Source: Neonectria sp. B-13
Lineage: Eukaryota > Ascomycota > Sordariomycetes > Hypocreales > Nectriaceae
Assembly: GCA_002682825.1 (NCBI GenBank)
Contig: NOKP01000021.1
Coordinates: forward strand, 620,001 to 684,000
Direction of reading: 5' to 3'
Length of the DNA: 64,000 bases
Position 1 is the stretch's first letter. Each line of letters starts with the position of its first letter. The notes under the pieces were generated by a model. It did no database searches. It had not been told where the DNA came from and worked only from the letters and a program-made list of their open reading frames with translations. Below are positions 54,628-64,000 of the stretch, one piece after another. The translations under genes were made by a program, and so were the position numbers.

Positions 54628-55924
54628 TCAGGAACCGTACAGTAAAGAGTCTACCTTCTCACTAATTCCCAAACAGCTTGTCAAGCCTGGGCTTTCGATG
54701 CCTAAGAGATTCACCCAACCCTGATACCCCTCCTCTTTACGGATAATAAAGTCCAAGAATCCTTTACCGTCGACTCCTCCTCCGCCTCTTGCCAGCTTTG
54801 GTCGCAAACCCGCATAATCAGCTGCCAAGCAACTCTCATCCACTGCAGGCAGGTACCGCTTTATATCTTTGATGGCCAACTGGAGCTGTTTCCCGTTGGC
54901 AGTGAGATCATCTGGGCTGTCGACCCATTCGACATCGGGGCCAAAACGAATTCTACCTCCGAGATCCAGTGTCAAATGGGTCCCTAAGCCACCGGCCCCT
55001 GGCGCAGGGACGGGATAGATCAAACGGGAGATCTTTGGTGAGGATGAAGAGTAGGAAAAGTAGTTGCCTTTGGCGTAGTACATCTTTTTGTGCTGTTCGG
55101 GAGGGGTGATCATGTTGTGGATTGACACTGCACCAAGTCCCGCTGCGTTGATGAGTGTTTCTGCCGTTATTGTTGACGTCTCCGAGGTTGCTGCGTCCTT
55201 CACCTCAATCTCCCATCCCATACTACCCGAGTCTCCCAGCGGCTTTATCCCAACAACATGAGTATTTAATGCCATGATGCCGTCGGATTCCTCGAAGCGA
55301 CCTTGCAATGCCAACATCAAGCTGTGAGAGTCAACAATGCCGGTGGTTGGACTCTCGAGAACTCCAGCCCGCGCCACTACTCCCTCGCCGTCTCTCTCCA
55401 CCTCCTTCTGGCCAACCCACCGCATTGGAACATTGAGATCTTGGCATGTCGCGTATATCTTTTGTAGAGTTTGGTACTGGGCGTCATCCTGGGCCACAAT
55501 CCATTTGCCTGTTCGGCGATAAGGAATGTCGGCCTCGTCGCATAATTCGTATAGAAGCTCCTTTCCACGGATGCAAAGGCTCCCTTTGAGGCTTTCGGTC
55601 CCGTAGTAAATGCCGGCATGAACGACCTCGCTGTTCCGCGAGCTTGTTTCCATACCAATTCCCTCATTTCGCTCGATCAGAACTGTTGAGGTATTGTCGC
55701 GCTGCGCAAGCCTCTGAGCAACGGCCAGCCCAACAACGCCACCTCCAATCACCTGGATGAATGTCAGTTTTCGAGTGTTTGTTCAACCGGGTGGCTGCGA
55801 AGCCCAGCTCGCGACATACCGCATGAGTAAAGTCGGCTCTCGCAGTTGACGTTGAGCTGAAACAGAGCTTCTGGATGTTCCCAGAGCACGTAGAGCCCCA
55901 TCTCGATACAGAGCGCGTGAACAT
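54628..55924 (-). CDS. FAD-dependent L-2-hydroxyglutarate dehydrogenase-like protein, mitochondrial
   Basis: Exons 55924-55820 and 55752-54628 (67-nt intron) give 409 residues. The N-terminal 30 residues (MFTRSVSRWGSTCSGNIQKL) are Arg/Ser-rich and lack acids, as expected for a mitochondrial presequence. The FAD-binding fold starts at HAVIGGGVVGLAVAQRL (across the splice) and continues with IERNEGIGMETSSRNSEVVH and HAGIYYG. These are the signature of the L2HGDH/DAO group, followed by NAAGLGA and the C-terminal GGGVDGKGFLDFII, LGIESPGLTSCLGIS. Known L2HGDH converts L-2-hydroxyglutarate to 2-oxoglutarate, passing electrons to the respiratory chain. Together with the FMN oxidase on the facing strand, this gives two 2-hydroxy-acid-oxidising enzymes side by side. 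It converges on the FMN gene (369-base spacer). Confidence 0.92.
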
Positions 55925-56710
55925 GATTGCTTCTTGGTTTCTTCTTAACGCATGCGGTGTATTCTTCACGTCAACCACCCGCAGATGTCGCATAAATAGG
56001 TGAAGTCGGACGATTCCGGGCCTTGGTCGTGCCGCTCCGGTCTCGCTAGGAGCTCCCTCAATTGCCGACAGTTAGCTTATCTAATCTGGTTCTGACTCAG
56101 GCTGGACTAGTGCGCCGCAGATTCGCTCCTAATTACCAGTTTCGAAATGCCTTTGGAGGTGCTTGACTCGTATCTTGCTGGTGAACAAGTTACGCAGGCA
56201 AAATAACCGACTTATTGACAATGGATGCGCCATAGTGACAACTATAACAGAGCTAGCTTGGGGAGAATGAGCTTCAGTTCCTGTGGCAGAGCACCAGTCT
56301 ATTATAAGCCATTTTCACAACACCAGCCTGTCGGTTCTTACAAGTCAGCCACCGCCGTTAATTATGAGGTTCAGGCAGCTCAATTCTACCACGCGAAATA
56401 CATGTTAATTCGAGGCCAATCATAATACTAAATCGCCCAATCTAAGAGGGGCTTTTCTCATCCTTCGTCTTCTAAGTTGCAAGGTAGAAAATCGTCTTCT
56501 TTGAGCATTGGTTGCGAAGCCGGCAAACAGCGCTTTAAGCCTTTCTTTCCACTTCCACTTGCTCGGAACTTTCTCTATTTTAAATCGACATGTTTAGAGA
56601 CCGGAGATGAGTTTCGTGAAATAGAAAGATGTTGGTTCTATACTAGTAGCTAGTCCGTATATTCTCTTGCTTCCGGCTCAGATGCTGGGCTTCTAAAGAG
56701 GTATGTTTGT
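55925..56710. other. Spacer, nothing recognised
   Basis: Upstream DNA of the FAD dehydrogenase and 3' flank of the amino-acid permease. Confidence 0.55.
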
Positions 56711-58434
56711 TTATTCCCACAAAGACTTGACTACTCTCCACGCTTTCGCTTTAACGCCACTCTTCTCAGGAATCTCCTGCGCAATTTCTTCCTCCTCGAG
56801 AGCTTTGATAGCGTCCAATCCAGTATGCATGTCAACTTCAGACGGGTCGATAATCCAAGACTCGTTCCAGTGGTAAATGCGGTGCCCTCCATATATGACC
56901 AGGAAAATAGGCAGACCAATGTAGGCCGTTAGAAAGCCCGAAACAGACCAATGACCAGGGAAGAAGACACTGAAGCCATTGAGGCCAAGAAGACAGATGA
57001 AGAAGACCATACAGATCCAAGAGGCATATGGCTGCAGGAAAGACTGGAAGGGAATATCAGTGACACCCTGAGCCTTGCAGGCCTTGCGGAATCTCAAGAG
57101 AATGATACAACAGCAGACCCAAGAGGTGAATCCAGCGGTGTTCGTCATGTTGATAAACCAGTTGAAGACCTCACTCGTCGAGTTTCCAACATTCAGATAA
57201 GCAAGGGGGGAAAAGAGCGCACTGGCAAGAGTGGCATAGACCGGAACGCCCCAGCGATTGCAGCGGGCGAAGATGGCGGGCGCGTTGCCCGACTTGGCCA
57301 TCGAGTAGAGCGATCGGCTTGACATGTAGAGGAAGGAGTTGCCAGACGACCAGGCAGAGAGGATGATACCGCCGTTGATGATGGAGTCAAGGATCTTGAT
57401 GCCACTTTGCTTGATAGCGATGACCCATGGAGACGCAGCAGCGCCGTATCCACCGTCTGTGAGACCTGGGGCGTCGCTTCGGCAGATAACGCTGATGGCG
57501 AGAGAACCGAGTGCGTAGAAAGTGATCAGTCTCCAGACGAAGTTCTTGGCGGCGGTAGGAAGGTTCTTTCTGGGGCTTCGCATCTCTCCGGACGTGAGCA
57601 CGATCAGTTCAGGACCGAAGTTGAAAGAGAACATGGAAAATGTCAGAGCATAGATGAATGCACAGAATCGCCCAGCAGTGCCCTCGACCAGATATTCGTT
57701 CATTGCTCCGGGGTCTTTCCAGTAGGAGAAACCGATTCGCTTTCCGTCAGGGCCTCCACCAACAGCCAGAATGAAGGCCAGGAGAAGTAGGCCGAGAATC
57801 ATGAGGACCTTCAGGGAAGCGAACCAGAATTCAGATTCAGCATACCACTTTACTGGTGCCATGTTCAAGCAAATGATAACAAGGAGCATAAGGGTGATCC
57901 AGACGGCGATGTGGACGTTGTTCGGCCAGTAGTTGATGACGAGAGAGGCAGCGGTGACTTCGTAGGCGACAAGGATTCCGAATGAGTACCAGTAGAGCCA
58001 ACCCATGGCGAAGCCCATGCTCTTGGAGACGAATCGAGTACCGTGAGATGACATTGAGGAGCCCGGCGAGGGGAGGTATGCGGCAACCTCGGCGACGGCC
58101 GTGACGATTCCGTAAACGAAGAAGCAGATGATGCTGTAAGCCATGAAGAGGTTGGCAGGACCCGCGATGGCAAGGGCCTGACCGGCACCAACGAAGAGAC
58201 CTGAAAGATGGTTAGTACGCCTCGAGTAAAACCATCATGGTGATCCTTACCAGTTCCGATGGTGCCTCCAATCGCCAGCATCTGCGCATGACGGGACTTG
58301 ATGTTTCGTTTGGTTTCTGTGCGGCTAAGGTCGGTCACTCCCGCCGTCTCGGAATCACCGGCTGCATAGGACTCGGTCCGGGCAAAGTCGACGCCCTCGG
58401 GCCCCTTCTCATTGCCACTGTCCTTGAGAGACAT
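56711..58434 (-). CDS. Amino-acid permease (YAT/APC family)
   Basis: Exons 58434-58251 and 58200-56711 with a 50-nt intron give 557 residues. The cytosolic N-terminus has the family entry RNIKSRHAQMLAIGGTIGTG, split by the intron and completed by GLFVGAGQALAIAGPANLFM, the signature of fungal amino-acid permeases (Gap1/Prn/Inda type). Twelve membrane spans follow, including SFNFGPELIVLTSGEMRSPRKNLP in the loop after span 6 and SSRSLYSMAKSGNAP between spans 8 and 9. The C-terminus contains the acidic EEEEIAQEIPEKSG. It is a plasma-membrane proton symporter; general or proline-type amino-acid uptake is likely. It is the second amino-acid transporter of the window (with the AAAP gene), consistent with a module that feeds on amino or hydroxy acids. 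Confidence 0.95.
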
Positions 58435-61400
58435 GGTGGGGATGATTTACTCTGACTAAACAAAGAGGAGGCGAATGGTCATGGGTCACTTCTCTGGAGG
58501 AGGTTGAGATGGTGAGTTGGGCTGGAAGTTGGAGAAAAGCAAGCATTTTTCTCGGTGAGGGATGGCAAGCTATATATCAATTGCTCGGCGTATACGCAAG
58601 ATGACCGGGCCTTATCTGCTAGAGTCAAGACGGGAAGCTAGGATCTGCTGGTTTGTGATAAGGGACAGGATTTAATTTGGGTCCAGATAGCGGCGGCAAT
58701 ACCAAGAAACGATATCGACCGACTTCAGGGTGTGCACGGAGTCCTGACTATCACGCGTTCGCTAAGTATTACCGTATTTCTGAAGGCACAACTCAAGACG
58801 GAAGGCCACGCCTGAAATGCGGGGGAAGGAATCTGGGGTAGCGTCTGCGCCGACTGGGACCCTCGACCGTACAAAGTGTAGCAAAGCAACCATATGCAGT
58901 CTAGTTATGGCTTCTAGACCTTCACGGGGTACATCCGAGCTCTAGATTACTGGGATTTGTTGCAGCTGTAATTGGTCAAGTCGTAATCTCGTCTGACGAT
59001 GGATAATTCTTGGTCTGACTCTCGCCGATGTGAGATGCAATAAGGAGTCTTGAAGTCCTGGACTGCCGGGATCTACGAAGAGAAAATTGTCAGTTATTAT
59101 ATCGTAGATGCAAGTGTTTGAGAACATGGAGATCCGTAGCCATTGAAGACTTCTATTCCACCAATTCGGTTCAGCTCAAGCAGCAACAAGTACCGTGGGG
59201 CTTCTTTGATGCGAGTTGCGGTATGAGGAAGTAGACACGGAAGCCCTGAGAACGTTCCAGGGTGTTTGAGAACCTGCTTCATTCAAACTCGTCGTGTGTT
59301 GGAGCTCGGAGTTGGTAGTCGTGAGGTGGAGATTTGGAGTCGACTCCCATGTCGAATACTGGTCTATTCTCAGTCATTTCCCGCCCTCTCCAACATTTGA
59401 CCGTCTTGGCGATGATTCCCCAGAACCGACTCCTTGAGCTTTCCCCGGACGCGGGGTTGCAAGTTTTCTCCATCAGCCCGATTGTGAAATGGATTTCTCT
59501 TACCACATCATTACGTACAAGAAGCAGCATCTCAGATGGAAAAACGCACAAGTGGCCGAAGTGGATTGCTTACCCCAGATTACATGGCGGGGGAAGCAAC
59601 AGTCGTTTGGTGTTCGAGGAGCACAGCGGCCCAAGCATGTCAAGTGGATTGGTAATGATAAGGACAGCTATTGCGCCAAGCAATGATCACTGGAAGAAGC
59701 AGCACTGAGCGACGACAAGCCTCTTTCGCTTCGCTGTGACCTTCTCTCTCTCTCAACCTCGTCCGTGCCCAAGAACTAGACCGTTCGCAGATAAGTCGTA
59801 CTGCCAAGCCGTCAACCGACGACTTTGATATGTGGGTCCTCATCAAGCAGGGCGCTCTCTTGCTGACAGTGTCATTACACGAACCAAGGAGAAGATGATA
59901 GACGAGGCCGAGACCAATCGATGTGACATATTCCCTCATCAGTTTATCTTGAAGATTATTTCTGGAAACCATCTGGGAAGTTGACAGCTTGGTTTGCCAC
60001 GCGTACCTCTAGAACAACGCCTTCTACTGGTAGCTTTTGGAGAACACACCAGAGGCGGCCTCCAATGTGCAGTAGGCAGAGCGTCATCACGACCGTCACT
60101 TGAGACAGTGGACCGTGCAAAGTAGTTGCGTGGTAAGCGGCGTTCGTGTTCAATAATCAAGCCTCCCTGGATTCGTCATGCCGTATCCTGCCCGGCTCAT
60201 TGTGACGGAAGTAGCATTTACATCAGACCGTTGTGTTGGTAAAACTTACAAGTATTAGTCGTCTTACAGGAACCGTTCTCTTATGAATACCTGATACTCG
60301 TTCCATCTTTGGAAGAAACGGCCCTCTCCTCCCAGGCTCCAATAGGGGCCACAAGTCGGCGAAATACTTGTTCGGGAGACAAGGCTAGATACCAAGACAA
60401 CCCAGCCAAACCAATGCTATCCCTTTAACCCTCAGGGTAGGGGCCGGCTGCAGAACACCGGTATCTCCGTAATCAACCCGGGCTTCGCTGGATTCACAGA
60501 AGCCTGTGATTTTCTGCAGGCAGGGTTCGCTTGTGTTACTGTCGAGGTGCATGCTGGCGCATACGAAAAGGTCCACAATGGGCTACTTTTAAATTCTACA
60601 AGCGTGAAGGGGGCATATACCCAGATTCCGGGGCTCCGGGCGCAAGGGTCAAAGGCTTGGGCCGAGGGCGTGGCGTCAGGTTCGACGATCTGGAGCTGAC
60701 CGAAAATATCAGCTGTAGCTTCCAGGCCCAGTCATGGCACGACCTCTCTCTCGTACCTTCAGATGAGCTTCTAGGAGCATTAATGGACTTGGCCCACAGA
60801 CTTTAAGCATGAGTAGATACCTGTGGCTTCAATAGCCTCTCTTTCATCTTGATTGCGTTGGCACTCCTGTGGACCAGACGGTTAGGATCTGCGATGCGTC
60901 TGAGGTAGATACAGAATGTCTCGGCCCCAAGAAATCAAGCTCGTCGGTATCACATATTGGCTTTAAATCATCAAATGAAGGATCGCTGTGATTATTTGTA
61001 CCAGTATTCGTAATCTTAATCGAAAGGATCTGGACCCTTGATATGCTTGGTCTTCATCCTGGCTGACGTCTGCAAGAGTGCTGATTCGGGATAGTCTGCT
61101 GCAAGTGCGCCCAAGCCAACGCCCAAATGAAAGTCGATACGATGTATGCCTCAGTGACAAGGGACACGATTTATTCCTGAATCTCAGGTTTGCAATGTCC
61201 AAGTTCACTGTCTGTTCATCACTCTAATCAGGAAGCTTTTGTTGTGAGCAATCCCGCTCCCACAACGATGTACACTTTTTAGGCCCAGTGTTCAGTTCTC
61301 GTCACAACTACTTCTCAGCGCCAGTCATCAGCCTAAATCGGTCTGCTTACTTAGTTAATGTGCCCCTCAGCTGTCCAGCAACAGCCAACCTAGCCGCCAA

Positions 61401-62204
61401 GACTCGCTTCCATTTGGTGACGGTCTCGCCTCTCTCCGCGCTCCTTGATGCGGGCGCTTTCTTTACAGCGCCATTTCGCACGGAGAGTAATACGCACACC
61501 ATAACCCGGGACTCCGGGCACTTTTCCTTTATCCCTACTACGTACAGAGGTGATCCATCCCTGAAAGGTGGGATTAGTCCAGTCGCTGTCAACTGCCTTC
61601 TATTCCAGCTCCGCCCGCGGACCCGGCTTAGACCCATTCCGTGCGCGACAGATCCTCCACGGTTGCTACTTAACCAATCGGGTCTCGCCCATTCCCACTT
61701 GAGATTGCCATGCTTGTGATATGCGCTTTAACTCTTTGTCACTTATCTCTTGGCTTTCCCGCGGGCTTCTTATCTAGGCGGGTCTGTCTTGTGAGACGTC
61801 ATCAAATGCAATCCAAGGCGATACTTATCATTTCAAGAGAGATTATAATGGCGCTCATTCAGAGAGGAGGCAAGCATGCCAATTTCTCGCACTAGAAATT
61901 ACTAGATGAGTGATAGGGAGGTTCAAATGCCTGGATATTCACTATCATATTTCAATGGTTTATTGCTTAGCTAGTCCCGTAAAAATGTAACCGACGGATT
62001 ACTCCTGACCGCTGAAAGCATGTTCAGTCGAAATAATGATCACTACAGCAGTCCGTGCTAAAAGTAGCTTGCAGAGTAAGTATTCAGCTCCAATGTACCC
62101 AGCTGTGCATTGACCAAGGATTTGAGAGCACCTGCATTGACCTCGGTGGCTGTCCAGGGCACGCCGTGGCCTGTATGCCTGACAATGAGAACTTGCAATG
62201 GCAA
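58435..62204. other. 3.8 kb with no recognisable gene
   Basis: This is the largest empty stretch outside the transporter promoter. Open frames are short and unrelated to known families. One + frame without a start codon (60448-60699, with INPGFAGFTEACDFLQAGF) faintly resembles the first helix-turn of a flavin-binding domain and might be a decayed gene fragment. No repeat or transposon ends recognised. Confidence 0.45.
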
Positions 62205-63552
62205 TTACAGAATTGCTAGTCCATTCACATGGGACGCAACGCCATCTGCAAATCTCGTCAGTAGCCATCATGGACTTCAAGAACTCGCAGACTCACTTAA
62301 GCAGTTTGCTGGTGCGCTGGTGAAAAAGAAGGTCCATTGCTTGCGGTCGCGACACTTCTTTGCCAGGTTGGCTAGTTGAAGCATTTCGCCCAACGGCATC
62401 CCCCAGAGAGAAAGGATGTATTCGTGGAGATAGTATCCTTCAGACTAGTCAGCATAGTGCTCACAACTGGAGCATTTCCACGATTGACTTGCCTTCACTT
62501 GGTGGCCATGCCTCGAAAGCGGGAGCATCGCCAGCAACGGTCGCAAAATACGAGTCGTGTAGCCAGTTCAAGATGGCTGGCTCCTGAGACAAACCACCAA
62601 ACCGTTCACTGACATGATGTCTCGATGAGATCTCCTTCTTTTCTTCCGGAGATTTCTCGTGGTAAGCTTCCACCCAACCACTCCGAATGAAGAGCATGTC
62701 GCCAATTTGGATGTCACCTCCCTGAGCTGCGGGTCGAATGTCGATGCCCTGTTCTCTGCCACAAGCAACAAGTTCATCAAATGAGATCTTGGAAGTTTCA
62801 AAAGGGTCAAAAGCAATGCCCCTTTTCGATGCATATTCGTGGTAGTCGAGCAATACACCACGGCCAGCGATTCCACGCTCGGCCCAATGATGAATTGAGC
62901 ACTTTGAGTTGGAATTGGGACCTAAGATGTCGTCTCCTGTGGTCTAAGATAAACTGTTAGCGTGTGAATTCGCATGGAAGCGAAACTCACATTGTTGTAA
63001 AACTTTTTGGAGGCGATATGGGCGAACTTTGCTAAATGTCAGCCTGGAACCCATTACTTGGGAAACCCGACCACCATACATGCCGAAACCCGTCCCATTG
63101 TGTTCCGCTCTGCGTGTTCATATTGTAAACCTCATCGTAGATTAAATCTGGAACCAGAGTCTTGATTTCATGCTGGAAGCACTGTCGTCCGAATGCAGGC
63201 CCTTCAGGAATATTCAATGGGAGGCTGCCAAAGGAATCTGTTAGCCAGGTGTGTATTAACAATATTTCCTGGTCGTACTTGACTGGAACAACCTCTCCTG
63301 TTCTGATCTCTGTCGTGGCTCTCGACACTCGCTGAGGAGTGAGGAGGTTCAATCGCCCAAGCTGGAAACCAATCAGTGGGACACACACTTGGAAGTGATG
63401 GATCAAACATTGTCATTTTCTCCCCACACCCAGGCAGAATCCTCAGGTGTTCCAGGAATTTTTGGGAGCTCATTACGAGACGGGAACGAAGTGCACTGGG
63501 GGTCCCAGGGAATTTGATCCGGCTTTTGCTTGGTGGTCTTCTGCTCGGTCAT
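62205..63552 (-). CDS. Cyclase-family (kynurenine-formamidase-like fold) hydrolase
   Basis: Seven exons: 63552-63409, 63361-63279, 63224-63080, 63026-62991, 62943-62493, 62437-62297 and 62245-62205, giving 346 residues. The fifth intron (62492-62438) has a GC donor (GCAAGT after AAG) and the rest are GT-AG. The start ATG opens MTEQKTTKQKPDQIPWDP. Conserved parts include GRLNLLTPQRV, VPVNLPLNIPEGPAFGR, the catalytic-type SGTQWDGFRH (the fungal version of the bacterial H-x-G-T-H-x-D motif), then HHWAERGIAGRGVLLDYHEYA, QIGDMLFIRSGW, HEYILSLWGMPLGEM and the TFFFTSAPANC end. Members hydrolyse amide or ring bonds; fungal proteins of this length are mostly uncharacterised and not necessarily kynurenine formamidases. 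No signal peptide is seen, so cytosolic action is expected. Confidence 0.9.
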
Positions 63553-64000
63553 TTTGCCGTTATGTATTGGAATCGTGATGAGATTTTTTGAGGAGAAGTT
63601 GAATATTATGACAGGTTCAACCCTAGATGTCTTAAATACGTCTCAACGAGGTGGGTTGCATATGCCGTTTCCCTCACGTTATTGGTGCACTGACCCAGCC
63701 GAGGCACCGTTGGCACATCTCGGACCACATTTATGTGTTGATCCGAGAAAGGTCGCGGGGTAAGTATCGAGCTGCTTCACGTTTGGCCACTGCTCATGGA
63801 GATATAGCCAGACTCCGGTATTGACTATTATTATCTATTAATCCCCTGGTGTGAGACTCGTAGCTGTTAGCTGTATCTGCGTACTTTGTTTATATCATCA
63901 GAGACATACGTTGGATAGGACTGTGCAAGACGGCATAGTATCGGCGGCCATGGTCAACATAATATTTTGAGCCTGCCACAAATATCATCTGATCTTGTCG
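63553..64000. other. Upstream flank of the cyclase gene
   Basis: About 450 bases to the window end. No coding resemblance; it probably includes the cyclase promoter. Confidence 0.5.

Noticed and set aside
1..64000. CRISPR arrays, insertion sequences, rRNA or complete transposons
   Set aside because: No regularly spaced direct repeats, terminal inverted repeats with transposase text, or rRNA-like segments were found; the window is fungal nuclear DNA.

Overview
The window is nuclear DNA of a filamentous ascomycete (Pezizomycotina, probably Sordariomycetes). The genes are cut by many 43-80 nt GT-AG introns with CTAAC/CTGAC-type branch points near the acceptors. The families are fungal: three Zn2Cys6 transcription factors, sugar, amino-acid and drug-type transporters, a P450, a ferric reductase, a HeLo-domain protein and a PhiA-type secreted protein. 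Genes stand singly or as head-to-head pairs. I rebuilt the exon-intron structures by eye from splice signals and reading-frame continuity; exon limits are in each entry. I recognise no tRNA, rRNA, CRISPR array or transposon.

Layout. 0-18 kb: the 3' end of an actin-like gene, a quinone-oxidoreductase-like MDR enzyme, about 6 kb of microsatellite-rich DNA leading to a strongly codon-biased hexose transporter, an iron-regulated-looking ferric reductase, a PhiA-like secreted protein, a broken secreted-protein gene and one unrecognised gene. 18-26 kb: three adjacent damaged genes, namely a Ser/Thr kinase with a repetitive tail, a head-to-head HeLo-domain pseudokinase, and a multi-lesion gene of a fungal zinc-binding-like plus membrane-anchored family. 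This looks like a decaying incompatibility or immune-type locus, although some of the frameshifts could be sequence errors. 26-32 kb: a Zn2Cys6 regulator head-to-head with an MFS transporter.

32-47 kb: fumarylacetoacetase head-to-head with a cupin protein (a CCG-N7-CGG palindrome lies between them), a P450, a Gfo/Idh/MocA dehydrogenase, a second Zn2Cys6 factor, a secreted TupA-like solute-binding protein and an AAAP amino-acid transporter. 48-58 kb: a third Zn2Cys6 factor head-to-head with a class II aldolase, then an FMN alpha-hydroxy-acid oxidase, a mitochondrial L-2-hydroxyglutarate-dehydrogenase-like flavoenzyme and an amino-acid permease. This could be a hydroxy-acid or amino-acid breakdown module. 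58-64 kb: nearly 4 kb with no recognisable gene, then a cyclase-family hydrolase.

The best leads are the decayed kinase/HeLo/membrane-protein cluster, a near-perfect paired SreA-type GATA site before the ferric reductase, the bacterial-type TupA protein in a fungus, and the hydroxy-acid module.
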